Shown piece by piece: positions 1-10,900 of a DNA stretch of 64,000 bases (position 1 is the first letter of the stretch; every line of letters begins with the position of its first letter). Source of the DNA: JBBKWX01 sp037969175 (GTDB lineage: Bacteria; Bacteroidota; Bacteroidia; AKYH767-A; JBBKVM01); the NCBI GenBank assembly GCA_037969175.1, contig JBBKWX010000055.1, positions 1 to 64,000 of the forward strand, written 5' to 3'. The position numbers were made by a program, and so were the translations under genes. The notes under the pieces were generated by a model. That model was not told where the DNA came from, did no database searches, and saw nothing but the letters and a program-made list of their open reading frames with translations.

Positions 1-1071
1 AGCAATTCAGGAGCATTTTTGATGAAGACAGATTCTGCAGGAAATCAGATCTGGTATCAAACTTACTCTGGATTTGGTGTTACACAAGCAAAAAGCATGA
101 ATGTGAATCCGGATGGTACGATCATGATCATAGGTTTTCAAAGTGATTCTACGGGAAGCAATGATATCTGGCTGGCTAAGCTGGATGCATCAGGAAACAT
201 GATCTGGGAGCAAAAATACGGCGGAAGAGATAATGATTATGGAATGAATGTTTTTGATATACCCGGGGGAGATTACATGATCACCGGAGATACCAGATCG
301 AATTCGATAGGGGGTTATGATATTTATGCAGCCAGAATTGGACCTTTGGGAAATGTGATCTGGAATATTCTATTAGGAGATAGTCTTAATAATGGCTGCC
401 AGGGTGCGATCAAATGCAATGATGGTTCGATCCTGATCTATGGTGAAACAGAAGTATATTCCGGTTCTCCGTTCAATTATTATTTTACAAAAATTGATAC
501 TTCGGGGAATGTGCTATGGACCAATACTCAAGGCGGCCTTGGCTCTGATGCAGCCTTCACTGCTGTCGAGATCAATGGAGGATATGTTTTTGGAGGATAT
601 TCTAACAGTGATAATCCGGGATCTCCGGTACGGGCCGTGCTATGTAAAACAGATCTGAGTGGAAATATTCTATCCGAAGTGGTCCATGGGGCGGGAGGGA
701 TTCATATCATCTATTCGATCTATGATGTGCCCGGTATCGGACTATTTAGTGGGGGCAGTAGTACATTAAATGGAAATGATGTCTTTCTTATTCATTCAGA
801 TTTCAACGGCCTGGTAACAGTCCCGTCCATACTTACAGAGCATAGAACCGACATTTATCCCAACCCTGCAACTGAGTCTTTCAGAATAAAAGATCTTAAA
901 AGGGATGATCTGGTCAGGATCTATGATGTGTATGGGAAATGTCAGTTTCACGTAAAAGTTGATTCTAATGAAGAAATAAGTCCCAAGCTCAAAAACGGCT
1001 ATTATCTGGTTCATATCCTTTCTGTAACCAGAAACTATTCGCTCCCATTAATCATTAATGATCATCAATAG
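1..1071 (+). CDS. T9SS type A sorting domain-containing protein (5' partial)
   Basis: The reading frame is open from base 1, so the true N-terminus lies upstream of the window; about 356 codons are visible. The N-terminal 270 residues contain repeats of roughly 45-50 residues with the pattern D-x-x-G-N-x-x-W followed by GG or G-x-x-D, typical of beta-propeller-like secreted proteins of Bacteroidota. The last ~80 residues match a type A T9SS C-terminal sorting domain: an IYPNPA motif, a VRIYDVYGK strand and a GYYLVHI strand. The protein is therefore probably exported through the type IX system and attached to or released from the surface. The substrate or ligand cannot be read from the sequence. 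The translocon gene sprA lies about 4 kb downstream. Confidence 0.85.
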   Translation, partial: SNSGAFLMKTDSAGNQIWYQTYSGFGVTQAKSMNVNPDGTIMIIGFQSDSTGSNDIWLAKLDASGNMIWEQKYGGRDNDYGMNVFDIPGGDYMITGDTRSNSIGGYDIYAARIGPLGNVIWNILLGDSLNNGCQGAIKCNDGSILIYGETEVYSGSPFNYYFTKIDTSGNVLWTNTQGGLGSDAAFTAVEINGGYVFGGYSNSDNPGSPVRAVLCKTDLSGNILSEVVHGAGGIHIIYSIYDVPGIGLFSGGSSTLNGNDVFLIHSDFNGLVTVPSILTEHRTDIYPNPATESFRIKDLKRDDLVRIYDVYGKCQFHVKVDSNEEISPKLKNGYYLVHILSVTRNYSLPLIINDHQ

Positions 1072-1095
1072 ATTTCTTTATTTGAATTTTTTGGA

Positions 1096-1103
1096 TAAAT
1101 TTG
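1096..1103 (+). promoter_or_regulatory. Putative -7 promoter element TAAATTTG
   Basis: This is an exact match to the Bacteroidota -7 consensus TAnnTTTG, 21 bases before the ATG at 1125. No TTTG is seen at the preferred upstream spacing; the nearest (1081-1084) is too close. The promoter call rests on the -7 box and position only. Confidence 0.4.
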
Positions 1104-1124
1104 AAGCCTAACTCAATTACCAAA

Positions 1125-1835
1125 ATGAAAAAACTTTACTCATTGGCTTTGAGCTTGATCATTGCATTAAGTATCAATGCACAAGCCCCTGTGCTTACCG
1201 ATATCACAACCAATCTCCTTGGTGATATCAATTTCCAGATTGACGCACATGTAAAAGTGATCAATCCCGGATCTTCTGATATGCTGTTATTGGTTGAAAG
1301 AACAATTGATGATCTGACTCCCGGACATTACAGCAATTTTTGTTTTGGACCCAGTTGTTATGGTCCGGTTACAAGCATTGCTCAGGATACGGTTACTCTT
1401 TCTGCAGGAAATAATGATAATACGTTTAAAGGAACTTTGAGTCCATATGGTATTGTTGGAAATAGCAATGTGACCTATTGTTTTTATGATTATCGCAATA
1501 TGTCCGATTCGGCTTGTGTTACCTTTAATTATATGATTACCGGTGTTGGAATAAGTGAAAGTTCATCTGTTGAAGAAGGACTTTCAGTTCCTTATCCAAA
1601 CCCTGCAGATAAAATGAGCACTTTTTCATATCGCGCAAGCAATACTTCAGAGACACTTTCCATGATAATTTATAATGTGGCAGGTGCTATGGTGTACAAA
1701 CAAGAGCTTGAAGGCAACGCAGGAGCAGCAATTCTCATTACATCTGAATTGCCATCAGGAATCTATGTGACCCGATTAGAGTCGGATAGCCAGGTTTTTG
1801 GTACCCGTAGGCTAGTTGTAGCGCATAAGAATTAA
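1125..1835 (+). CDS. Small secreted protein with T9SS type A sorting domain
   Basis: This is a 236-residue protein. The ATG at 1125 is preferred over the upstream TTG at 1101 because it starts a textbook signal peptide: MKK, then a hydrophobic stretch, then a cleavage site after NAQ near residue 20. The middle ~120 residues have several cysteines, including CFGPSCYGP and a CFYDY segment, and resemble no family I recognise. The C-terminal ~75 residues carry a type A T9SS sorting domain with a PYPNPA motif, MIIYNVAGAMV and PSGIYV strands. It is probably a small T9SS cargo protein of unknown function. A strong intrinsic terminator follows directly, so it looks monocistronic. Confidence 0.85.
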   Translation: MKKLYSLALSLIIALSINAQAPVLTDITTNLLGDINFQIDAHVKVINPGSSDMLLLVERTIDDLTPGHYSNFCFGPSCYGPVTSIAQDTVTLSAGNNDNTFKGTLSPYGIVGNSNVTYCFYDYRNMSDSACVTFNYMITGVGISESSSVEEGLSVPYPNPADKMSTFSYRASNTSETLSMIIYNVAGAMVYKQELEGNAGAAILITSELPSGIYVTRLESDSQVFGTRRLVVAHKN

Positions 1836-1855
1836 TATTTCAATTAAGACACCCT

Positions 1856-1885
1856 GCCCGCAGATATGATCTGCGGGCTTTTTAT
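1856..1885 (+). terminator. Rho-independent terminator after the T9SS cargo gene
   Basis: A perfect 10-bp stem (1856-1865 with 1869-1878, GCCCGCAGAT against ATCTGCGGGC) closes a 3-base loop and is followed by a T-rich tail. It separates the secreted-protein gene from maeB. Confidence 0.92.
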
Positions 1886-1943
1886 TGTTTATAAATTCCT
1901 TAAAGCAATGCTCATCAGAACAGGTTGCCGAGAATAAAATTTG

Positions 1944-1951
1944 TAATTTAG
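1944..1951 (+). promoter_or_regulatory. Putative -7 element TAATTTAG upstream of maeB
   Basis: This is one mismatch from TAnnTTTG and lies 24 bases before the maeB ATG. A TTG at 1925-1927 lies 16 bases upstream. The same 8-mer occurs before sprA at 4868. Confidence 0.35.
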
Positions 1952-1975
1952 CCGCCCTTCGTTTAAGAAAGAAAG

Positions 1976-4249
1976 ATGCCGAAAGTAACACGAAAACAAG
2001 ATGCCCTCGATTATCATTCATCCGGAAGACCGGGTAAAATAGAGGTCGTACCGACTAAACCTTATAGCTCACAAAGTGATCTGGCACTTGCCTATTCACC
2101 GGGTGTTGCAGAACCTTGTTTGAGGATTGCAGAAAATCCGGAAGATGTTTATAAATATACGGCGAAAGGAAATCTGGTTGCTGTTATCTCTAACGGAACC
2201 GCTGTGCTGGGTTTGGGAGATATCGGTCCTGCTGCATCCAAGCCGGTGATGGAAGGTAAAGGATTGCTTTTCAAGATCTTTGCTGATATTGATGTCTTTG
2301 ATATTGAAATTGATGAGACAGATGTAGAGCAGTTTGTCAGAACTGTTAAAGCGATCTCTCCAACTTTTGGTGGGATCAACTTGGAAGATATTAAAGCACC
2401 GGAGTGTTTTGAGATAGAAAGACGCCTCAAAGAAGAGCTGAATATTCCGGTCATGCATGATGATCAGCATGGAACAGCAATTATCTCAGCTGCAGCTTTA
2501 CTCAATGCACTTGAGTTGGCAAAAAAGAAAATTGGTAAAGTTTTGATTGTGGTAAATGGAGCAGGAGCCTCTGCAATATCCTGCGCCAAGCTGTATTTAT
2601 CTCTGGGTGCAAAACTTGAGAATATTGTGATGGTGGATAGCAAAGGTGTTATCACGAAAGATAGAGACAATCTGGATGCCTCAAAAAAGTTCTTTGCGAC
2701 CTCCAGGAAAAAGCTGATAACCCTTGAAGATGCCATGAAAGACGCAGATGTTTTTCTTGGATTATCCAAAGGCGATGTGGTTACTCAGAAAATGGTGAAA
2801 TCTATGGCGAAAAACCCTATCGTTTTTGCTTTGGCAAACCCGGATCCGGAAATTGCATATGACCTCGCGGTAGCTTCCAGAAAAGATATTATCCTTGCTA
2901 CAGGTCGTTCTGATTATCCCAATCAGGTGAATAACGTTCTTGGTTTTCCATATATATTCCGTGGTGCTTTGGATGTAAGAGCAACACGTATCAATGAAGC
3001 TATGAAGCTGGCAGCTGTTAGAGCACTGGCTGAACTTACCAAGCAACCTGTTCCGGAGATCGTGAACCTGGCATACAATGAAAAGAACATGGTTTTTGGC
3101 AGGGATTATATTATTCCTAAACCTCTTGATCCAAGACTAATAATTCATGTGGCACCTGCAGTTGCAAAGGCTGCTATCGAATCCGGTGTAGCACAACATA
3201 AGATCACAAATTGGGAAGAATATTCCGAGGAGCTGGGTAAAAGGCTTGGACTTGATAATAAGCTGATTCGGGTTATCACAACAAAAGCAAAGCAAAATCC
3301 GAAGCGTGTTGTGTTTGCTGAAGCGGATACCTATAAGATCCTTAAAGCAGCTCAAATTGTTCGCGATGAAGGAATTGCGATTCCAATTTTACTAGGCAAT
3401 GTAGAAAAGATCCAGAAGCTGATCGAAGAGAATAATCTGGATCTGGGCGACACTACCATCATTGACCCCAGAGCAGATGAGGATAAATTGAAAAGGTTTG
3501 GTGAACTTTTTTTCAAGAAAAGAGGTCGCAGAGGGTTTACTCTATATGAAGCTCGAAAGATCATGCGTGAACGTAATTATTACGGCGCAATGATGGTGGA
3601 GATAGGAGAGGCAGATGCTTTGATCTCCGGGCTTACCCGTAAATACAGTGATACAATTCGTCCTTCGCTGCAGATCATTGGTACAGATAAAGAGATTAAC
3701 AGAGTAGCCGGAATGTATATCATGGTGACCAAGAAAGGTCCTGTTTTCTTTGCGGATACAACGATCAATGTGAATCCGACAGTGGATGAACTGGTTGAAA
3801 TTACTGTGTTGACAGCCAAGGCTGTTCAGCAGTTCAATATAAAGCCAAGGATAGCATTGCTTTCCTTTTCAAATTACGGAAGCTCTGAAGATCCCAATGC
3901 AAAGAAGATAAGTCTGGCGGTTGAAAAACTCCATGAGAAATATCCTGAACTGATCGTTGATGGAGAGTTACAGGGTAATTTTGCTTTAAACACTAACTTA
4001 TTGGAAGATAATTTTCCATTTTCATCCTTGGTGAATGGAGGAGCAAATACCTTGATTTTCCCGAATCTGGATTCAGGAAATATTTCTTACAAACTGCTTC
4101 AGGAATTGGGTGGTGCCGAGGCCATCGGTCCCGTTTTATTGGGTCTCAAAAAAGCTGTGCATATTCTTCAACTGGGAAGCAGTGTTAGGGAAATTGTAAA
4201 TATGATCACCATTGCAGTGGTTGATGCACAAAGCAGAGATCGCAAATGA
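1976..4249 (+). CDS. maeB: NADP-dependent malic enzyme, MaeB type (malic enzyme plus phosphotransacetylase-like domain)
   Basis: This 757-residue protein oxidatively decarboxylates malate to pyruvate with reduction of NADP, supplying pyruvate and NADPH. Residues 1 to about 430 are the malic enzyme domain, with the YSPGVAEPC motif, the [17 protein letters not shown] motif, DDQHGTA, and a VVNGAGASA nucleotide-binding segment. Residues from about 430 to the end are the phosphotransacetylase-like domain, with KRVVFAEAD and a GVLLG-type end ([10 protein letters not shown]). This domain is normally regulatory in MaeB rather than a working acetyltransferase. Length matches the E. coli MaeB family (about 760). 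The last four bases (ATGA) overlap ruvA, so the two are probably co-transcribed and translationally coupled. Confidence 0.95.
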   Translation: MPKVTRKQDALDYHSSGRPGKIEVVPTKPYSSQSDLALAYSPGVAEPCLRIAENPEDVYKYTAKGNLVAVISNGTAVLGLGDIGPAASKPVMEGKGLLFKIFADIDVFDIEIDETDVEQFVRTVKAISPTFGGINLEDIKAPECFEIERRLKEELNIPVMHDDQHGTAIISAAALLNALELAKKKIGKVLIVVNGAGASAISCAKLYLSLGAKLENIVMVDSKGVITKDRDNLDASKKFFATSRKKLITLEDAMKDADVFLGLSKGDVVTQKMVKSMAKNPIVFALANPDPEIAYDLAVASRKDIILATGRSDYPNQVNNVLGFPYIFRGALDVRATRINEAMKLAAVRALAELTKQPVPEIVNLAYNEKNMVFGRDYIIPKPLDPRLIIHVAPAVAKAAIESGVAQHKITNWEEYSEELGKRLGLDNKLIRVITTKAKQNPKRVVFAEADTYKILKAAQIVRDEGIAIPILLGNVEKIQKLIEENNLDLGDTTIIDPRADEDKLKRFGELFFKKRGRRGFTLYEARKIMRERNYYGAMMVEIGEADALISGLTRKYSDTIRPSLQIIGTDKEINRVAGMYIMVTKKGPVFFADTTINVNPTVDELVEITVLTAKAVQQFNIKPRIALLSFSNYGSSEDPNAKKISLAVEKLHEKYPELIVDGELQGNFALNTNLLEDNFPFSSLVNGGANTLIFPNLDSGNISYKLLQELGGAEAIGPVLLGLKKAVHILQLGSSVREIVNMITIAVVDAQSRDRK

Positions 4250-4827
4250 TAGAATTTCTTGAGGGCAGATTGATCGAAAAAACACCCACACATCTGGTGA
4301 TAGATGTAGGAGGCGTTGGTTATTTTGTAAATATTTCGCTGTACACATACGGCAAAGTTGGAACGGAAGAGAAGATCAAAGTACATACGCATCTGAGTAT
4401 CAAAGAAGATGCACATACCTTATATGGTTTCTTGGAAAAAGAAGAAAGAGAGTTGTTCAGACAATTGATCTCTGTAAATGGGGTGGGTGCCGGAACCGCT
4501 AGGATGATCTTATCATCACTTAGTCCTTCGGAAGTATCACAGGCTATAGCAAAAGGTGATGCAGGAACTTTACAGCGAATCAAAGGAATTGGAGCCAAAT
4601 CGGCATTAAGGATTATTATTGATCTGAAAGATAAGATAAGGACAGATGATAGTCATTTACTTTTGAAAGGTTCAGGCAATACCATGCGAGATGAGTCGTT
4701 AAGTGCACTCCTTGCCTTAGGTTTTGGTAAAGCCCAGATTGAAAAGGTAATGGATGGATTGGCTAAAAAAGGCGAATCTCCTTCAACAGTGGAGGAATTG
4801 ATAAAACTAGCATTGAAGAACCTTTGA
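4246..4827 (+). CDS. ruvA: Holliday junction branch migration complex subunit RuvA
   Basis: This 193-residue protein is the DNA-binding subunit that clamps Holliday junctions and positions the RuvB helicase rings during recombinational repair. Domain I is the N-terminal OB fold (MIEFLEGRL...VIDVGGVGYFV). Domain II carries two helix-hairpin-helix motifs, VNGVGAGTARMIL and IKGIGAKSALRII. Domain III is the C-terminal RuvB-binding three-helix bundle (ALLALGFGKAQIEKV). Length is normal for the family. It overlaps maeB by ATGA and sits directly upstream of sprA, an order common in Bacteroidota. Confidence 0.97.
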   Translation: MIEFLEGRLIEKTPTHLVIDVGGVGYFVNISLYTYGKVGTEEKIKVHTHLSIKEDAHTLYGFLEKEERELFRQLISVNGVGAGTARMILSSLSPSEVSQAIAKGDAGTLQRIKGIGAKSALRIIIDLKDKIRTDDSHLLLKGSGNTMRDESLSALLALGFGKAQIEKVMDGLAKKGESPSTVEELIKLALKNL

Positions 4828-4867
4828 TAAGGAGTATTTTAGTAAAACAAGAGTAGATTAATTTGTA

Positions 4868-4875
4868 TAATTTAG
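4868..4875 (+). promoter_or_regulatory. Putative -7 element TAATTTAG upstream of sprA
   Basis: This has the same one-mismatch -7 box as upstream of maeB, here 86 bases before the sprA start. No convincing TTTG lies at -33. A CCCT/AGGG mini-hairpin with a T-run follows at 4877-4902. Confidence 0.3.
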
Positions 4876-4960
4876 GCCCTTCAAACAGGGTTTTTTATTT
4901 TTCATCTGAACAATAACAAGTGTGATTCGGAGTAAATAAAATATAAGGACAGGAAAAGGA

Positions 4961-7900
4961 TTGAACAGTTTTATTAAATATTTCGGCGGAATGGGAGCCG
5001 CCGGTGTTATGCTTACGGGTGTATGGGCTGCTGCACCTGTTCATCTTAGCAAGAATTTTTTGGATCCGATGACCATGGCTCCGGCAGATTCTGATTCTAC
5101 AACCCTGCCTTATCCTTTTCCGGATAATATCGCAGATCCTTTCTCGAATAGTGGTTCTCAAAGTCCCATGTATATGGGCGATCCTTCAAATGTGAATACC
5201 ACGATTGAATATGATCCCTTTGACCGGCAATACAACATCAATCAAAATATTGGATCCATGTTTTACAGGAATCCTTCTTATATGCGATTTGATGATTTTG
5301 TAGAACAGGAATTTAGAAATTCTACACGAAATTACTGGAAGCAGAGAGCAGGAGAGGAAAGTCAGGTTGGCCGTAAAGGACTGATTCCGAAATTACATGT
5401 GGGTGGCCAGGTCTTCGACAGGATCTTTGGAGGAAACACGATAGATATAAGACCTCAGGGATCAGCCGAGCTGGTTTTTGGAGCTAATATTTCCCGAAAT
5501 GAAAATCCTTCTCTGCCTGAAAAACAAAGAAGTCTTAGCACATTCGATTTTAAGGAAAAGATCCAGATGAATGTGATCGGAAATATCGGCGACAAACTAA
5601 AGATCACAACAAATTATAATACAGAAGCGACATTTGATTTTGAGAATCAGATGAAGCTGGAATACACCGGATACGAAGATGAGATCATTAAAAAGATAGA
5701 AGCAGGTAACGTAACGCTTCCATTGACAGGCTCATTGATAACAGGAAGTCAAAGTCTTTTTGGAATAAAAACAGCGCTTCAGTTTGGTCGATTAACCATG
5801 ACCTCGGTATTTAGTCAACAAAAGGGAAAGACTTCATCAGTGCGCGTTACAGGTGGAGCTCAAACAAGTACATTTGATATTGCAGCTGATCAGTACGAAG
5901 CCAATAAACACTATTTTATTTCTCAATATTTTAGAGATAATTATGAAATTGCATTATCAAATTTGCCTATCATAAATTCTCCGGTAAACATTAACCGAAT
6001 AGAAGTTTGGGTAACAAATAGAACAGGCGTAGTTGACAATACAAGAAATATTGTAGCTTTCATGGATTTGGGAGAAAGGAATTTCTATAACCAGGGAAGT
6101 ATCATTCAACCCAACCCGAACGCTCCGATCTACCCAACAGATTCTGCCAATACACTCTATTCAGAACTTGTTACGAATTACAATCAGATACGAGATATCA
6201 ATGTTGTAAATACAAACAATGGATTATTACAACTCCAACCAAACTTCACATCTCCCACTGATTATGAAAAGTTAGAGAATGCAAGAAAACTTAATCCGGC
6301 TGAATATACATACAACGCTAGATTGGGATTCATTTCATTGAATCAGGCACTGAATGCAGATGAGGTGCTTGCAGTTGCATTTGAATATACCGTTGGAAAT
6401 ACGATCTACAGAGTAGGTGATCTGAGTACCGGTGGTATCAATGCACCAAGTGCACTTTTTGTAAAACTGTTGAAAAGTACGAATGTCAGTACCAAGCTTC
6501 CTACCTGGGGTTTGATGATGAAGAATATTTATTCAATAGGAGCATTTCAAGTAAATCAAAAAGATTTCAGGCTGGATGTTTTGTATTTCGATTCGAATAA
6601 TGGAAACTACATAAATTATATTCCTGCAGGACCAACGGAACCAAGAGTAAATGGAATTCCTTTGATTCAATTATTAAATCTCGACAGACTGAATTCTCAG
6701 AATGATCCGCAGCCGGATGGTGTTTTTGACTTTATTCCGGCAACCACGATCAATACCGCAAACGGTAGGGTCATATTTCCGGTCGTCGAACCATTCGGAA
6801 ATTATTTGAAATCAAAATTTGATACGCTCAATTCAAACTTGTTCAATAATTATGTTTTCAATGCGCTGTATGATTCGACAAGAAGTACAGCCCAGCAACA
6901 ATTTCCACAACTCAACAAATTTAGTCTGCGCGGATCTTACCAAAGCTCTTCCAGTTCTGAGATCCCTTTGAATGCGTTTAATATTCCTCAAGGTGCAGTG
7001 ACTGTTACGGCAGGTGGTATAAAACTTACAGAAAATATTGATTACACAGTAGATTATAACCTGGGTAGAGTAAAGATCATTAATCAGGGAATTTTAAATT
7101 CTGGTACACCGATCGATATCAGTTTGGAAAGTAATTCATTATTCTCCATCCAAAGTAAAACCCTGATCGGAACACGATTGGATTATCAAGTAAATAAAGA
7201 GTTCTCTTTAGGTGGAACGATCTTGCATTTAAATGAAAGACCGCTTACCAAAAAAATTAATATTGGAGATGAGCCGATCTCAAATACGATCTGGGGTCTT
7301 GACGGAACCTGGAGAACGGACTCCCGATTCATCACCAAAATGGTGGATAAGATTCCATTCATTGAAACCAAAGCTCCTTCACAAGTCACTGTCACCGGAG
7401 AGTTCGCACAGTTTGTTCCGGGCCATCCAAATTCAATCTCCAAAGAAGGTACTTCTTATATTGATGATTTTGAAGGAAGCCAAAGTACCATCGATCTAAA
7501 GAATATAGGATCCTGGTTCATGGCAAGTACACCACAAAATCAGACAGATCTTTTTCCTGAAGGAGCATTGAGTAATAATTTAACATTTGGTTTTAATCGG
7601 GCACGACTTGGTTGGTATATTATAGATCCATTATTCTACAGAAATAATTCGCTTACTCCTGATCATATCAAGAACGATCCCAATCAACAGAGTAATCATT
7701 ATGTAAGGGAAGTTTTGGAAACTGAAATATTTCCAAACAAAGAAAGCGCTACCGGACAAGCTACCAGTTTGTCAGTTTTGAATCTTGCATATTATCCAAA
7801 TGAAAGAGGCCCTTATAACTATGATGTGGATGGTCTTGCCGGATTCTCAAGCGGTTTGAACGCAGATGGTTCACTTGCAAATCCAACCAGCAGATGGGCA

Positions 7901-10900
7901 GGTATGCAAAGAAGAATTGAGACCAATGATTTTGAAGCAGCCAACGTAGAGTATATAGAATTCTGGATGCTTGATCCATTCATTTATGGAAATACAGCAG
8001 GTGGGGATCTTTATTTTAATCTGGGTAATGTTTCGGAAGATATTTTACGTGACGGCAGAAAAAGTTTTGAGAACGGTTTGCCCTCTCCAAATAATGTGGT
8101 GCCAACAGCAGCTACAGCATGGGGACTTGTTCCACAAAATCAAAGTATCGTAAATGCATTTGATAATGATGAAGCATCGAGGGCTTTTCAGGATGTTGGA
8201 TTGGATGGATTGAGAACGATTGATGAAAGAACTTTTTTTGACAGTACTTATGTTTCCAGAGTAGGACAAATTTTCGGTACAGGATCAACAGCATATATCA
8301 ATGCATTGGATGATCCGTCATCAGATAACTTTCATTATTTCAGAGGAAGCGATTTCGATAATGGACAGGTAACTATCCTGAATCGATACAAGAGATTCAA
8401 TAATCAGGAAGGAAATAGTCCAACTTCATCACAATCTACAGAATCATATCCTACTTCATCTACAACGATTCCTGATGGAGAAGATATCAATAGGGATAAT
8501 ACACTTAGTGAAGCAGAAAATTATTATCAGTATAAAGTAAAGATCACACCTACAGATCTTGAAGTAGGAAAGAATTTTATTACGGATAAAGTAACAGCAA
8601 CTGTTAAGCTGGCAAACAATAATGTAGAAACAGTAACCTGGTATCAGGTGAGGATTCCTGTTCAGGATCCTGAACGTGTAGTTGGTTCTATTGAAGATTT
8701 TAAATCGATCCGATTCATGCGCATGTTCATGAAAGGATTTGACTCTAATATCATTATAAGATTTGCAAAATTCCAACTTGTACGTGGTGAATGGAGAAAA
8801 TATAATTTTGATCTTTCTCAAGCGGGTGAATATGTTCCAATCGATAATAGTTCAGGAACAACATTCGATGTAGCAACAGTCAACATTGAAGAAAATTCAA
8901 ATCGTACTCCTATTCCTTATGTATTGCCACCGGGGATCGATCGCGAAACCAATATTGGAACAAGTAATCTGCAACAACTGAATGAGCAAAGTCTTGTGTT
9001 GAAGACATGCAATCTGGAAGACGGTCATGCAAGGGCTGCATACAAGACCACACAGTTTGATGTTCGTACTTACAAGCGTATAAAAATGTTTATCCATGCG
9101 GAAGCCGGTAAAGCAGGAGAAGTGCTCAAGAATGGTGACATGAGTGTGTTCATCAGATTTGGAACTGACTTTAACAGCAACTATTACGAATACGAAATTC
9201 CATTAACCATCACGCCGGATGGAACTACAAACCCGGATATTATTTGGCCATCATCTAACTTAATGGATATTGAATTAGAGAAGATGCAGCTGGTAAAACA
9301 ACAGAGAAATGTTGCAATGCAGCGTGACCCGCTGAATTTTTCTTTCATAACACCTTTCACAGGTAGTGATGGAACTAACAGAATAACAGTTGTCGGAAAT
9401 CCAAATTTGAGTAATGTGAGAACCATTATGATCGGTGTAAGGAATCCGAAAAAAGTTTCTCTTACGGATGGCGATGACGGGCTTGCAAAATGTGCAGAGA
9501 TCTGGGTAAATGAACTGCGTTTATCAGATTTTGATGAGAGCGGAGGATGGGCAGCAAATGCAAGGATCACTACTAAGCTTGCTGATTTTGGAACAGTGAC
9601 TTTAGCAGGAAGCAGAAGTACTTTTGGCTTTGGAAGTCTTGAGAAAAAGGTAGCTGAAAGAAGTCAGAATGACATTACAAGTTATGATGTTTCAAGCACA
9701 CTTGAATTAGGTAAATTCTTCCCTGAGAAAACCGGGATTCGTGTTCCCATGTATCTTGGATATTCTGAAACATTCAGCAACCCGCAATACAATCCGCTTG
9801 ATCCGGATATCAAATTGAAAACTGCTTTGGAAGCAGCTGAAAATAAAACGCAAAGAGATTCCATCATAAAACTTACCCAGGATTATACCATGCGTAAAGG
9901 TGTCAACTTTACCAATGTGAAAAAGGATAGAATAGGTTCGGCGAAAGCAAAAATTTATGATGTTGAGAATCTTTCGTTGACTTACGCTTACACTGAGGAA
10001 TTCAAACACAGTATCAATACTGAATTTGATTCCAGAAAAACATATAATGGAGCATTGGGTTATAATTTTTCTGCTCAACCTAAACACTTGACACCATTGA
10101 GTAAAGTGAATGTTTTTGGTAAATCCAAATACAGTAAACTCATCTCTGATCTCAACTTCAATTACAAGCCATCTACACTCGCTTTCAGAACAGATATAAA
10201 CAGAACATATCAGGAAGCACAAGTTAGAAATACAGCAGCGCTGAACATAAAACTGGATCCAACATATTACAAAGATTTCAGGTGGAATAGGAGATATGAA
10301 TTCCGCCATGACATCACAAAATCATTGAAGTTTGATTTTAATGCAAATAACGATTCTAGAGTTGATGAACCTGCAGGTAAACTAGACACGCAAGCAAAAA
10401 AGGATTCTCTTTGGGGAAATTTCTGGGATCTGGGAAGAAATACAAAGTATCATCATACCGGTAATGTAACCTATGCATTACCAATGTCAAAACTTCCTTT
10501 TCTGGATTGGACAACTGTGAATGCAAGATATACGGTTGACTATGACTGGCAGGCTCCTTCACTTGCAGCTATCAATTTTGGTAATACAATACAGAATTCA
10601 AACCGTAAAGAATTGAATACGCAATTCAACATGGTCAATCTGTATAATAAGATCAAAGTTCTTAAGAAGATCAATGACGAGAAACCTAAAAACACAGGTC
10701 GACCGTTGGCACCTTCACCACCCAAGAATCCAGCCGATTCATCCAAGAAAGAAAAGGTAATTCCTCCTGCAGTTAAAGTGGTAGCGAAATTCTTTATGGG
10801 AGTGAAAAATATCTCTGTGAATTATTCGGAAACGAATGGAACGATGCTTCCGGGCTATACACCCGGTTATACAGTTTTGGGTCAGGACTGGCAGCAACTG

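Noticed and set aside
4877..4902. CCCT/AGGG hairpin plus T-run before sprA as a terminator
   Set aside because: Only a 4-bp stem; too weak to call. It may still affect the sprA leader.
7971..8294. Open frames on both strands inside sprA
   Set aside because: They are shadows of the sprA coding frame with no independent motifs or start signals.
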